From positions 1 to 64,000 of the forward strand of contig JADGJT010000074.1 in the NCBI GenBank assembly GCA_027604005.1: a stretch of DNA of 64,000 nt, written 5' to 3'. The position numbers were made by a program, and so were the translations under genes. Below, one piece after another: positions 1 through 12,003 of the stretch. Each line of letters opens with the position of its first letter. Within the stretch, counting starts at the first letter, position 1. This stretch comes from Dinochytrium kinnereticum (Eukaryota; Chytridiomycota; Chytridiomycetes; Chytridiales; Chytridiaceae). The notes under the pieces were generated by a model. It saw only the letters and a list, made by a program, of their open reading frames with translations, made no database searches and was not told where the DNA came from.

Positions 1-2163
1 GAGAGGTTCCCAACCTTCTCGTTCATACCGTATGTCGCGATCTGGGCGTACGCCATCTTGGTCACTTTCTGAAGATCATCCTGGGCTCCAGTGGTGATGC
101 TGTCGAAAAAAATCTTTTCGGCCACTCGTCCTCCAAGCGTCATGCACATCATGTCGAAGAGCTGGGAGGTGGAGTGGAGGTACTCATCCTTCGGGAGGTA
201 CTGGGCGTAACCAAGCGCGGCAACACCCCTAGGAATGATCGAGACCTTAAGGAGAGGGTTGGCGTGCTGGAGGAACCATCCGGCGACAGCATGTCCAGCC
301 TCGTGGTGGGCGACAATCTTCTTCTCCTCCGGCGAGAGAACGCGAGACTTCTTCTCCAAGCCAGCAATGACACGTTCGATCGCAGCCTCAAAGTGAATCT
401 CCATCACAACGTCGGCATTGCCACGAGCGGCAATAAGCGCGGCTTCATTGCAAACGTTCGCCACATCCGCACCTGCGAACCCAGGCGTCAGGGCGGCGAG
501 CTTCCGTGAAAGGCGTTCAATGTCCTCAGTAGTCTTAATTGGCTTCAGGTGAACTTTGAAGATAGCTGCCCTTCCCTTGATGTCTGGTCGGTCGATAGCG
601 ATATGTCTATCGAAACGTCCAGGTCGAAGCAAGGCGGGGTCAAGAACATCAGGCCTGTTGGTACCAGCGAGAACGACAACATGCTCAGAGGATCCAAATC
701 CATCCATTTCAACAAGGAGCTGGTTAAGCGTGCTCTCACGCTCATCGTTTCCACCCGCGAATCCACCCCTTCCACGAGCCTTTCCAATGGCATCAATTTC
801 ATCAATGAAGACGATAGCCGGGGCCATCTTTTTCGCGTTTTGGAAGAGATCACGAACACGGGAGGATCCAACACCGACAAACATTTCGACGAATTCAGAT
901 CCAGACACGCTGAGGAAGGGAACGCCAGCTTCACCGGCCGTCGCCTTTGCCAGCAAAGTCTTTCCAGTTCCTGGGGGTCCAGAGAGAACAGCACCCTTCG
1001 GAATCTTTGCGCCGAGCCTTTCGTATTGGCCAGGGTCCTTGAGGAACTTTACAAACTCCATAATCTCCTCCTTCGCCTCGTCCATCCCAGCAACGTCCTT
1101 GAACTTGACCTTGACTTCGGTCTCCTGATTGTAGAGCCTAGCCTTTGACTTTCCGATACCAAAGATTCCCTGGCTTCCACCAGCACCGCCACCAGCTCTC
1201 CTTGACATCCAGTAAATGACACCAACTAAAAGCAACGTGGGTGCAAAGTTTAACAGAATCGAGAAGGTGCTCAGCTCGTTCGAGTAAGTGACAGGGATGC
1301 GCTCCTTAGGAGGGATACCAAGTTCCCTCTGCGCAGACTCCAGGTTCCTCTCAAACGACTCAACGCTTCCAATTGTAAAGTAGTAGGCCGAGGATCCAGG
1401 TGGCACCGCAGCGCCTCCAAATCGAGCCATCTGAGGAGCATCCGGACGAAGGTAGACCCTCACAATCTGCTTGTTGACTACTTCCAGGGAATCAACGTAT
1501 CCTTTTTCAAGCATCTCGACGCGGAACTGATGATAAGTGATGGGCTGTGAGTTATTGGCGGCGTTGTAAAGCTGGTATCCGACGAATAGAACAGGGATCA
1601 AGTACATAAAGAGTGTGTTAGGGCTGATCTTAATGTTCATAATCTCAATCTGGTGCTCAGGCTGCTGCTGCTTGGACTTGGACTTGCCTGGATCATAAGA
1701 GGTTAAGTTAGACTGAAGTTCAGGGTTTTAAGATCGACCCACCCTTTTCGCCTTCGTCCGGGTCCTTCCGCTCCTTCCGCGAGCTCCTCCGCGATGACTT
1801 AGGACGCTCCTCTTCTCCATCTTCATCCTTCTTTGGGCTCTCGTTCTCTGGAGGCGGGGATGGTGGTTTAGCCTCTGATCCCTTGCTCGGAGCTTCATTG
1901 GTGAAGTTCTCGAACCCAGTAGGGGTCTTAGCGTATTTAGCCCTGAGAGCACTAAGCCAAGAGCTCGGAGGAGGGAAGAAGATCTTTGGGACCTTTGATA
2001 GGTCTTGTGATGAGTGCAGTAATCTGGTGAATTGCGTAGTTGTTGATAGGGACGGGACCAGCATCATTCGCTTCGAAGGTAATGAGAGCCTCGATGCCGA
2101 TTGCCATCGCATGCTCGTCGCCATTCCTCTGGACATCATGCGCATCAACGCATGCTCCACCAT
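1..2163 (-). CDS. AFG3: Mitochondrial m-AAA protease subunit (AFG3/YTA12 type), C-terminus cut by window edge
   Basis: ATP-dependent zinc metalloprotease of the mitochondrial inner membrane, which degrades and processes membrane proteins. Two exons are seen, joined across a GTGGGT...CAG intron at 1688-1742, giving about 702 residues before the left edge. The N-terminus is rich in Arg, Ser and Met and has an RLLHSS stretch, which fits a cleaved presequence. Next come an acidic/charged linker, the intermembrane-space region between two membrane segments, then the AAA domain with Walker A GPPGTGKT, Walker [11 protein letters not shown] and the second-region-of-homology RPGRFDRHI. The protease motif [11 protein letters not shown] holds the zinc-binding HExxH. 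I chose the ATG at 2163 because the reading frame upstream lacks presequence character. The residues after NEKVGN are outside the window. AFG3 and YTA12 are paralogues and I cannot say which this is. Confidence 0.95.
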
Positions 2164-2460
2164 GGTGCTGCCTCCCCGATGGTGTTGGGTATGAAAATCG
2201 GGAAAAAGTTGCCAATAGACGTGGCGAAAATGAACGAGTTTTGACTTTTGCGAAATGAAATCTTCGAATGGCAAAGAACAGAACAACGGCTATGTATTAG
2301 ATGAGGACACATCGGCAGGCAGGCAGGCAGGGAGTGTTGAGGGAAGCAGGACGCAAGGCGGGCGTAGGTGCCTTCGTGTTTTTATATCAGGCTGCCTGTT
2401 GGCGCCTTCTGCCTGAAAAGAAAGTAGCGTTAAAGGCTTCAAGCTAGCCACGCGTCAGGC

Positions 2461-3924
2461 TTACCCGCTTCCACTTCCAGAGGATGATGACGGTCCAAGG
2501 TCAAGGTTAAGAACGTAGGGAGTCCCGCTACTACCATTGGCGTTGTTATCGGCGAAAGGATCTTCTTCAGCCGGAGGGACAGGCTCCGCATTCCGCGGTT
2601 TCCGCGACTTCAAAAGCCCCTCAATGGGCTCGTCATGCGATGCCTCTTTTTCAAAATCAATGTGGATAAGCTCGATGGGTTGAACAGCGGGCTTTGGCGC
2701 CTCAGTTCTGGAAGCAGCCTTTGCCACCTCTACTTGTTTCGCGTCAATAGCTTCATTATACTGCTCTAGAGCACTGACGACATCCGAGTTCGCTTGAATG
2801 AGCTTGGCTGAGTGTGTGGTTATTGTTTTATCTAATTGAGTCTAAGTAAAACGTACCAACTAGATCCTCCTCCACAACCTCCGACAGAAGCCGACCGATG
2901 CGTTCTTGCATATGAAGGCATTTCTGGCGGAATTCCTGTAAAGAAGAAAACAAAGCGTTATGAAAAGGAAAGGACAGTATTTATATGGCAGTGTAACTGA
3001 AGCAATAGACTCACTGAAAGAATCTCGTTCTTTGTTAAATCCTCACCCTTATCGGCAAACGCTAGGGTCTCAACAAGCACTTGCACCGCGTTGTCTGCAA
3101 GGTTGATGTCAAACTCAACATGGTTCTTCCTATCCTCAGGGCTAAGGCTGGCAACAGATGGCTGAACCTATTTAAACGCCATTAAAATCAACAGCTTTGC
3201 CTTGTCGCGATCAAACCTGTTGCTGTCCAAACCCAGGCTGCACTGGCGTCGCAAACATGAGCTGATTCGGAAATCTGTATCCTTTAGAAGCGTTAACCGT
3301 GTTAGAGATACCCTGATTCTTACCAAGACCGACAAGAGTGTGGTATAGTCGTCGAATCTCGTTCGGATGTTCAAACTTTTGAGCCCAATTTGCGATCACC
3401 TCAAGCATCCTTCCTCTGTTTTCTGGGGCAAGGTCCTCGCGAATCAAAAACTTTTGAATGTAATGAGTGTTATCCCTTGTCGCCAGCTCCTCCCTGAACG
3501 AAACACTGCAGTTGTTGACAAAGTAGTCCAGAACAGATATGGTAAAGTTGACCACAACTGTTTATGAAGAGAGGTCAACAGACGGGGTTTTTGTGCAAGA
3601 TCAGATTCTTACTTGGATTGCTGCTTCTCAGTTGTTTCTTTATCGCCCTCATGGCCTCGGCGTTTCTATCAGGAGGTGGTTCCATACAAATCAGCATCAA
3701 GGTCGAGTAGTGGTTAGTCCTCTCACCCTTCTGGAGCAGCCGCGATGATATCCGTGGTTGAGATGATTGTCGCCCAGTCAACATCCTGCTGTGTGTCGGC
3801 GGTGGCCAGCTCTGCAGCGCAAAGGAAGGGTCAGTTGAGCGCACAGCGAGACGATCCGCTTGCCAATGTTTTGCGTGATGGGCCCAGAGGGGGGTTTGGC
3901 GAAGAAGTTCCTGATGGCCTGCAT
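2461..3924 (-). CDS. VHS-GAT domain adaptor protein (LSB5/TOM1-like)
   Basis: Predicted endosomal/actin-linked sorting adaptor. My seven-exon model encodes 372 residues, close to yeast Lsb5 (about 354). The VHS domain covers roughly residues 15-155, with a typical opening IELATADTQQDVDWATI, then DIIAAAPEG and AMRAIKKQLRS. The GAT three-helix domain follows around 200-275 (EFRQKCLHMQERIGRLL, LIQANSDVVSALEQYNEAI). The tail is acidic with a DPFAD motif and ends in a Ser/Gly run. Introns: 2808-2856, 2936-3014, 3168-3216, 3558-3612, 3666-3726 and 3812-3863. The last one (first in the gene) starts with GCAAGC, a GC-AG intron; only this choice gives the conserved I-E-L-A-T reading. VHS and GAT proteins bind ubiquitin, clathrin or Arf-type partners; which applies here is inference. 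Confidence 0.88.
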
Positions 3925-4362
3925 GTCGCCGGTGATGCTGGAGGTGCGGTCAAAGGGAAGACAGCAGTTGATGGGAATGTGAATGTAACACAGCTGCATG
4001 GAGAATGCCGCCAAGCCAGAGCAGGAAAGAAAGGAACGCCTTGACGCTGCTGCCGAGGCCGTCCTCTTCTTCTTGGCGACGGCATCACGCGCCGACGCGG
4101 TGGGTCTGCAGATACCCTCACAGCCCCACCGCTGATCATGGATCCATGATGCATGCTGGCAGCCAAACAGCGATGATGAATGCTCTTTATTCTTCACAAG
4201 TATTGCGCAGGCAAACTGCAGGGCACTGCCAATGCACTCCTTCGCCATACAGCCATTCCCACCCGTTCATCCATCCATCCATCCATCCACCGCATCGCCT
4301 GTCTCATGGGATGGGCAAAAATCTTAAATTCGCTGTGACCTTCTCTTTCTTTTTTGCAGAAA
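3925..4362. other. Intergenic divergent promoter region
   Basis: About 440 bases separate the divergent VHS-GAT and complex I genes. It must hold both promoters. I see no conserved gene here. It contains a short ATCC tandem run near 4268-4289 and a pyrimidine-rich tract ending TTTTTTGCAG just 2 bases before the NDUFS8 start, which could be the acceptor of a leader intron. Confidence 0.5.
4268..4289. repeat. Short (ATCC)n tandem repeat
   Basis: About five perfect copies of the tetramer ATCC in the promoter region upstream of the complex I subunit gene. Simple microsatellite, no evident function. Confidence 0.85.
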
Positions 4363-5283
4363 ATGCTGTTTCGCCAGGGCCTGCGAGCGATCGCTGCAAC
4401 ACCGCTCAGGGCTGCCCCTCCCGTCGCGGCCGTGCTGACGAGGGCCGTCGTCTCCTGCCCGCAAGGTGCGTAGCGTCAGTGCTCCGTGTGAGACGCTGTG
4501 GCTGACTGGATCCATTGACCACTACAGTCAGGAGTTTGGCATCGCAGTCGTCTACCCAGAAGCTCGTGGACACCGTCATTGCGAGGAGGAATGCCGAAGC
4601 TCAGAAAGACCCCAATGCGGTTTTTAAGCAGGATATCTTTGATCGGGCTGCCCAGGAGATGTATTTGACCGAGATTCTCAGAGCGATGTGGTTGGTAATG
4701 GAGCAGATGTTTAAACCTCCGTACACCATCATGTACCCGTTTGAGAAGGGACCGTTGAGCCCGCGGTTTCGTGGAGAGCACGCTCTCAGGAGATACCCCA
4801 CTGGTTCGTATCTATAACTCGAATGTTTTACCAAGGTCGTTGCGTCTAACCGATGCGATTTCAGGTGAGGAGCGCTGCATCTCATGTAAGCTCTGCGAGG
4901 CCATCTGCCCCGCACAGGCAATCACCATTGAGAGCGAACCTCGTGAGGATGGTTCGCGAAGGACCACTCGTTACGATATCGATATGACCAAGTGCATTTA
5001 CTGCGGGCTTTGCCAGGAGGCCTGCCCTGTTGACGCCATTGTTGAGGTGATATTTTTGCGATTAAAGTTGTATGGAGCTGAACAATCCTTTTACGCACGC
5101 AGGGCCCCAACTTTGAGTATGCCACTGAGACCCACGAAGAGCTTTTGTACAATAAGGAGAAGTTGCTCGCGAACGGGGACAAGTGGGAGGTAGGCTATTG
5201 TCTAGGGTTGGTGGTATATTTATTTTTGATTTAAATAGCCGGAAATCGCACGAAACCTCAAAGCCGACCACTTATATCGCTAA
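4363..5283 (+). CDS. NDUFS8: NADH:ubiquinone oxidoreductase 23 kDa Fe-S subunit (NDUFS8/TYKY/NUIM)
   Basis: Core subunit of respiratory complex I; carries two [4Fe-4S] clusters (N6a, N6b) in the electron path to ubiquinone in the inner mitochondrial membrane. Five exons (4363-4465, 4528-4803, 4865-5046, 5103-5189, 5239-5283) give 230 residues, the usual length. The first exon is an Arg/Ala-rich presequence ([19 protein letters not shown]). Both ferredoxin motifs are intact: [12 protein letters not shown] and [12 protein letters not shown]. The C-terminus ends ...[13 protein letters not shown], as in the family. Presence of complex I excludes lineages such as Saccharomyces. The stop is only 27 bases from the stop of the convergent gene. 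Confidence 0.97.
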
Positions 5284-5310
5284 TAAAGTCCAACCATATC
5301 AACCAGAAAT

Positions 5311-7668
5311 CTATGCAATACCTCTGATCCCGTAGTTCTTTGTCCTTTTTTCGCTAATTGAAAATTCCATGTCAGGTGTGCATGTCATAAACTCGGCCAG
5401 CTTGAGAACGTTTCGCCTGGGGTCTGCGAGCTCCTTCTCCTGCTGCAAAATCTGCTTCCTCTCCTCTAGGATACGCTCTATTTCTTGTTTAGCCGACTTC
5501 ATCTGCTCCTCGAGGAGGCTCTGTTCTCTACGTAGTCTCATGTTTCGTCGAACGTCCCCATCCAGAGAGCAGTCTATCTTCCCAGAAAGCTTCTACATGT
5601 GTTATTTCGAATGCCAGAAAGACGATTGTCTTACCTGGCTCATCTCGTCGATAAGGATCTTAACCCTCGCCATCCATGTAGCCTCAATATCCCGCTGTTC
5701 CTCTTCCCATCGAGTTCTCACCGCGTCAAGCAGAACCGTGCGCTGAGAGTCAAGATCCTTTTTTTTCTCAACCTCTTCCGCAACTTGTTTTTGTAGAGCC
5801 TCTGGATCCGACTCGTAGAGTGACTTTTTTTGTTTTTGTTTTTTTTTAGGTACACGAAAATAGATATAATGACTACCTTGAAATCAAGAAGACTTTGAAC
5901 ATCACGGGTAAGGTCGTCGACAGCCTTTCTGACTCTGTCAACGCTGTATTCAGCCCCTTTTTTTTTTGAGTTAGCATTAATTAACTCGTGTTCATACTCA
6001 CTGGAGATTTCGGCCGTCGCGTTAATCTCAAACTGGCGATAATCTTCGTGCAGAGTCTTTCGCCTTGACTTCCTTTTTTTTTCAAGCTTCGATATCTCAA
6101 TGTGAGCCTGCTCATTCTCCTTAAGAATATCTGATATCTTGTCATTCTTTTGGGGTTGGATTAGAGAAGTTGCACAGTATGAGTGGCCCAACCGTCTCCT
6201 TTACGGTCTCCTTATGAGCCTCCCGTATTTCGGTGTTTAGCCTCCTCCTAGCGGACGCTTAGATATGAACAAAGCTATACGAGATTCACTTACAAGTCCT
6301 CGAGCTCAAAATGATAGTGTTTTAGCGATGCCATCTTTGCAATAATTCTGAAGCGGATAAGAAAAAGAGAGAAAGTAAAAAAAAGGCTTACAGTAGCCTC
6401 AACTCTTCTAAATTTTCCCACTTTGATAAGAGATAGCTCCGCGCAATCTCCCTAGCCTTTTGCTTCTTGAACTTGCCCGGATTGGCAGCCTTCAAGTAAG
6501 CCATGTTTCCTCTGTTTCTCTTATCAACGATCCCCATCTTAGGGGCCCTTCCAACAGTTAAGTATTCCCTTGTACCTCCCTCCCCAGAGCCAGCCGAGGT
6601 CAAAAGTCCTACGGAGATCTTTGGCGCAGTTACGGGGCCCTCATGATATCCTCTCGCCTTCTCCCTGGCACGTTGAGTGGCCGTCTTCCTCCCCATCCGA
6701 AGTTTACTCCCCTTATCTGGGTCACCATCACTGATCAACTTTGACATCTGACCTGCAAGTGGCGCCGCGAGACTTCCACCCGGACCCGCAAGTCTAACTG
6801 TCTTCAGCGTTCCACCATTCAAGCTCAAGAACCGTCGTTGAGCATCCCCCGCCCCGCCTTTGAAAGTTCCTGTAGACGTGACGAGGAGGTCTAGCTCAGA
6901 GTTGGTAAGCTTCACCGGTGCTTGACCAACGTGAATGGATCCTCGACGGCCAGCGTAAATTTCGCCTGGACCTGCGGCAGGAAGTTCAGGCACGGCTACG
7001 CTTTTTCTTCTGTTGCGTTGTTTTGCAAGCTCTTTCATGTCTTCAAGGAGTTTGGAAGATTTGGGGGGCTTTGGGGAAGGATTTGGAACTGTGATTTCTG
7101 CATGGTCTGAGAGAGCCGGAGGAAGCACATCAGACGCGTTGAGGGATTTTGATTGCTCTTCTGCCTCCTTCGCCATTATAGCTTTCTCGTTCTCAGCAAT
7201 TTCTCCCTTTTCCATTACAACTATCTCGTTGTCAGCTGTTTTGTCTTTTTCCATAGATGCAGGTACTTCTGGGATGTTAACGCAGAAGCTAAACACTGCT
7301 TACCTTGAGCATCACTTGTTGGTTGCGGGCTTGTAGTGGGTGATGGCACAGTAACATCCGGAGCGGGCATGGACGGAGTCTCCCCTTTCTCGTCCTTCGA
7401 ATTCTTTATAGAAGCCAAAGACGCCTTGGAGCTTCCCTCACTTGACGAATCTGAGTCCGAGTCCTCCGACGTGTCGCTCTCATCCTCAGACCTCCTCCTT
7501 ACCACAGAGTTGGACCTCACATACGATCCCCGTTTCCCCGTCACCGAGCTCGTCCTCACCTTCTCAACTACCGATCCCCTCCCTTTACTAGACGGTCTGC
7601 CCGCACAAAGAAGCTCTTTGATTAATAATGGTCGTAGTTGTTGTTGGCGTCGTTCACCTTCGCATCAT
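5311..7668 (-). CDS. Unrecognised coiled-coil protein
   Basis: I do not recognise this protein. My eight-exon model gives about 672 residues (676 with an alternative donor at 6192). The N-terminal third is Ser-, Asp- and Glu-rich and basic in patches, likely disordered. A middle region has short basic blocks (KELAKQRNRRKSVAVPEL, RMGRKTATQRAREKARGY). The C-terminal 300 residues are strongly coiled-coil (ISDILKENEQAHIEISKLEKK, LLEEQMKSAKQEIERILEER). The first exon is only 11 bases (ATG ATG CGA AG), joined across 7597-7657; other introns are 7269-7303 (35 bases), 6348-6391, 6248-6293, about 6147-6204, 5824-5876 and 5593-5634. Its start lies 41 bases from the start of the divergent RRP43 gene. 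Cytoskeletal or flagellar work is possible but is only a guess from the coiled coil. Confidence 0.75.
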
Positions 7669-7709
7669 GATGAGGTTGTCAGTCTCCCGCCTGTACCACT
7701 CGCAAGAAA
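7669..7709. promoter_or_regulatory. 41-base bidirectional intergenic spacer
   Basis: Only 41 bases separate the two predicted start codons of the divergent coiled-coil gene and RRP43. Any core promoter and both 5' leaders must lie in this spacer or overlap the other gene's first exon or intron. Confidence 0.55.
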
Positions 7710-8822
7710 ATGGATGAGCAAGACCTCCCAAAGCCAGACGATGAGGCCTTTGTGCTGGACCCGGACACGTTTCAGAAGGTGCATCCCGTTGAATTCCATA
7801 GGCGGTTCTTGAGTCAGGGAATCAGGACCGATGGGAGGTCGTTGCATCAGTTCAGGTCTATTCGCATCAATTCAGGTGAGATTAGGCTTCTTTCGGGGCT
7901 AGGCCCTTTCCTAAGGCTTTTGGTTTATTGAAGGTTCTATTGGGAGCGCTGTTGGATCTGCAATGGTGAGGCTGGGAGAAACTACTTGTTTGTGTGGGAT
8001 CAAGGCGGAAGTTTCTATCCCCAATACTAATAACCCCACATCTGGCTTTCTTGGTGAGTGCCCTTTTATTGCAAATATGCCCGTTTTATGAACCAACCTC
8101 ATGTCGCAAAACAAAAGTACCGAACGTCGACTTTCCCCCGATTTGCTCGCCAAACTTTAAACCTGGGCCTCCTTCCCCGTTCGTTCAATCTGTGAGCGAG
8201 ATGATTAATTCGGTCTTGCAAAGGTACCTTTCTACTTGACTTTCTTTTAAGGTGATGGTGGCAGACAATCGCTGATTTATTCGGGTCAACAGCTCTAATG
8301 TTTTGGATTTGGAGGAACTCTGTATATCTAAGGGGAGGGCCGTGTGGGTTATTTACGCGGACGTCATTTTCTTGAACTACGAGGGTAACGCGATAGACGC
8401 TGCGCTAGCAGCCCTGATGGCGGCACTTCGAAGCAGTTGAGTTTCTAGTTACTCCAAAAGCCATTCCCTAATACCTCACAGCGAAACTCCCTAAGGTGGA
8501 ATATAAGGAAGAAGATGGGAGCATCCGAGAGGTCCCAGGCGACTTCACAACTCTAAACCTACGCCGCATGCCAGTGTCCTCCACCTTTGGCGTCTTTGAA
8601 TCTTTGGAAGATGCTAAGATCATGGCAGATCCAACCGAGGAGGAAGGATGTGTTGTTTCTGCTTCCGTGACGGTCGTATTGGATAGTCTGACTGGATGTA
8701 TTTGTGGGGTTTTCAAACCTGGCGGGTTTGCGCTGGATAGATCGAAGATAAACGAGTGTATAGGCGACGCTAAGAAGAGGGCTGTAATTGTTAGGAAGAT
8801 GATTGAAGAGCCGCTGGTGTGA
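7710..8822 (+). CDS. RRP43: Exosome complex component RRP43 (EXOSC8)
   Basis: RNase PH-like ring subunit of the RNA exosome, which processes and degrades RNA in nucleus and cytoplasm. Five exons (7710-7875, 7934-8053, 8118-8223, 8293-8435, 8482-8822) give 291 residues; human EXOSC8 has 276. Family landmarks in order: FHRRFLSQGIRTDGR, GSAMVRLGETTCLCGIKAE, VPNVDFPPICSPNF, ELCISKGRAVWVIYADV, and the C-terminal DPTEEE...FKPGG block. The A of the start codon sits in AAGAAAATGG, a good fungal context; the upstream ATG is out of frame. The family is structural and usually lacks phosphorolytic activity; I cannot test that here. Confidence 0.96.
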
Positions 8823-8968
8823 GGGAAGGCGAGGGTTGCATCTATTTATCTTGAGCTGGCGTCTCAAATATACACTTTTTTTTACTACTAAGAGGGATCA
8901 CGCCGTCGTTCTGACGTTGAAAAGACCAAGTTTTGTACCTGGAAACACATGGAAACATCAGCTTTTGA

Positions 8969-11956
8969 TCAAAAGACAAGAAGGCAACTGGCAACCAGCA
9001 GAACTAGAAGGTAAACAGCAAATATTCGAAGCCAGGCCTCGTTGAATGACGTACCTGTCCAGATTGGCGGCGACAACTTAATAACGTCAGCACTCCCCGT
9101 CGTATTTGTGTTCTTAACAAATATATGCCCCCACATATAACTTGTGAACCACACTCGAACGGGCTCAGAGTACGTAAACCGCCTGATAAACAAAGGGTGG
9201 GGAAGGGGAAGGAGGCCAACAAGAGTCCCTGATTGTAGGTATTCGATTACCCTCCTATCGTCGTTGAAGCCCTTTTCAACGCAGAGCGCTTCGATCGGTG
9301 GCCCAAGAGCGTCCACGAGGGTAATTAAGACGGAAAGACGGAGGTGGGATTTCCAGTGAACAAACTTGTGTAGAAAGGAACGAATTAGTTAAGAAAAGAT
9401 ACCACAGTGATATTTTACAAAATAATACAAAGACTTACCCATTCCTCAGTGGGCTCAAACTTCATTTTCGTCTCCCCAGAGACTTGAGACATAGGTAGCT
9501 TTCCCTTCGCCTTCTCCGAAAGCTCTCCCTTAGGGCTCGTCGGCTCCTTCGCCGCTTCACTAGAACCTACTTCGGTCTCATCTTCCTCTCCTTCCTCAGA
9601 AGCATGACTCTTCGGCTCGGAGTCAATGGGCTTCAGATCATTAGGATCAGTCGGGCTAGGACGTAACCCGACCTTCTCTAACTTCTTCAACCGCTCCGCC
9701 TTAACAGATCGAAGCCGGTTAAGTTCCACAGAGGCGGTAGCAAATGTGATCTCATTGAGGTCATAGAAGCGTTGCCTAGCCCGTACAATAGCGTATACCA
9801 AATGGGAGTTGCCTAAAGGACAGTCAATATTAACACATCGGTTCTGAACAAACCTGTAATCTGATATTGAACGATATTATTGAAGATGTCCAATAAGTAG
9901 AATACCAGTTTATGATTCGTCTCAGTCGCAAGCATGAAGCCTGGATTAGAGAACGAGTTGAACAGGTTTAGAAGCTTATTGGAAGTCACAACCGTAAGGG
10001 ATTTGATGAATGGCGAGACGTTAGAAAGGCAGATCAAAAAGTTCTCATGAAGACTCGAGATTGGTGATTTTCCAGTAGTGGTAATAAGCATATGGATTGA
10101 CTATAGAAAATTGTTAAAGAAGGAAGTGAGTTTAGGCTTACAAGAACAAAAAAGTCTGCCCAGCAACCATTGCTAAAAAGAGGAAGAGTTTTCACGACAG
10201 CCCCCATAGATGACGAGTCAAATGGGGTATTCAACTGTACGCCAAATGGCCGTTCTTGAGACAGAACGTGAAGAATAAAGCAAGCCATACGCACTACGCC
10301 AATGTGATCTAACGCATTGTTTTAATCTTGAGGCAGCAACCTCTACTAGTAAACTTACTGGGATCGCTCTTTGCATCCAGGCAAAAATGTAGCAAAGAGG
10401 CACAGATGGTCAGTATCTGCTCAGATTCGACGGCGAACTTCGCAAATTTCTGGTCTACTTAGAAATATTGATTTCGGATAATCTTCAAACCTCGTTAACC
10501 TCGTAAAACTTCCAGAAAAGCATAACAAGTTCTACATGAAGTGTGATTTTCTTTGTCGAACCCGGAAGATAAGTATTTGAAGCGTCCATAGGGTTCTTTA
10601 ACAGCCTTTCGAAACCTTCCATTATAAAAATAAAATCTTCTGGTCGGTGAAGCTTTGCGAGGTAGAATCTAAACTCATTGTTTCCGGTTGCCGCGATCTA
10701 AAGGACTTAAATTACATCTGTATATATATGATGTAAAAGTACCTGATCTTCCTCACGAGCTTCGGGGAATGCCTGATTTGGATCAGGAGATGTAGGGCTA
10801 AAACAATTAGTATTTTGCAAGAAAAAAATGTGACAGAATTATTAACCTCAATGCGACGTTAGGTATAATCGACGGCCTCTTCTGTATCTGCACGCCGCTG
10901 CCAAGATCAAGTATTGACACCAAAACTTGAACGCAGAGCGAAATGTAATGCTCTTGGGAGTCTCCAAAAAGAACCTGTCTCGCTTCAGCACAACTTACGA
11001 GCGGGCCAGCTTACATGGTTGTATGGGATAAGCCCCCAGCCGATAGGATCATAAGATAAGGATGTGTTCAGAAGTGAACAAAGGAGGGTAAGCACTGTCT
11101 TCTTATCCAGTCCAGTGGCGATAACAATCGCCCATTTGTTCGTCTTCTTGAGCACCTCAGCAGTAGTGGAGTACATCGTAGACGAAAGCATTGTCAACAG
11201 GAACCTTAAAATCTCAATCCTATTGCTCGCTAAAGCTGCCGACGTAGGAGGTGCATTTGAAGTTCCCACACCTTTTTCCCAAATCACGAAGCGTATTCCA
11301 GGGTTTTCAGAAACAACGTCGGCAAGCGTCAACCTGAACTTTAATTAAAACACCATCGTATATAGTAGAGAAACCCTTTGAAAAATAGGAGCTGAACGAC
11401 AGCTCTGATGAGTCGTGGGGCCAGCCTGTCATCCACATTCTCTCCGCCCTCTGGTATTTGGCTTCGCGTCCAAAAGATCTTTTCCTCGAGCGATGGATTC
11501 TCAGATTCAAATATGGATGGCAGAAGCCGCGTCAATATTCTGCAGCAGTTTAAGCAATCCCGGATGTTCTCCTTTGTTGGTGCTATTGGCGAAGATAGAA
11601 ACAGGAACAGACGATTGGAAACCTTCCAAAAAGAAAAAAGTCACTTTTTTAACACCCCTCTCAAGTCTCAAAGCCATACCTTGGATATTAGAGTTTCAAG
11701 GTTTTCGGGAGCAGAATCTCTCACTCTCCTGATGTCTTTCAGCGAGAAGAGATTGAACACGTCTTCTGGGTTCTCCGGGAGCTCATAGAACTTTGACCAG
11801 AAGGCATCATCGGCGGCATTCAGATTCTAATCAAGCACAGGAGATATCAGAAACATACAGCACGCATCGGCTGCATGCGCCCAGCAAACTGACCCGCTGC
11901 TCGTATAGTGCGAACACGTTCTTCCTGAACGCAAGCTTGCTCTCCGTCGCTCCCAT
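8969..11956 (-). CDS. HID1: HID1 family protein (high-temperature-induced dauer formation homologue)
   Basis: Peripheral Golgi/trans-Golgi protein acting in secretory-granule and Golgi function in animals; S. pombe has a relative. About 12 exons and 800 residues. The N-terminus MGATESKLAFRKNVF carries a Gly-2 myristoylation motif like animal HID1 (MGSTDSKL). Conserved blocks follow: DDAFWSKFYELP, CCRILTRLLPSIFE, DPIGWGLIPYNHVLF, YLPGSTKKITLH, VTSNKLLNLF, FNNIVQYQITGNSHLVYAIVRARQRF, a variable acidic linker, then LQSGTLVGLLPLPHPLFIRRF and the C-terminal MWGHIFVKN...PPIW. The 10975-11014 intron restores the family sequence YNHVLFGD. The last 51-base intron (GTACGT...CTAG) keeps frame and has no stop, so the extreme C-terminus is uncertain. 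Starts 47 bases downstream of the next gene's stop. Confidence 0.95.
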
Positions 11957-12003
11957 TTCAAGTCTGGGTTTGCTATTGTTGTACAAGCAGTTACTTCAAC
12001 ACT

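Noticed and set aside
549..1148. Long + strand open frames (190-199 codons) over the AAA protease gene
   Set aside because: Antisense shadows of the conserved protease coding frame; no family similarity of their own.
4005..4505. 166-codon + frame reading through the promoter and first exon of NDUFS8
   Set aside because: Different frame from the conserved protein; rich in Ser/His/Pro from the ATCC repeat.
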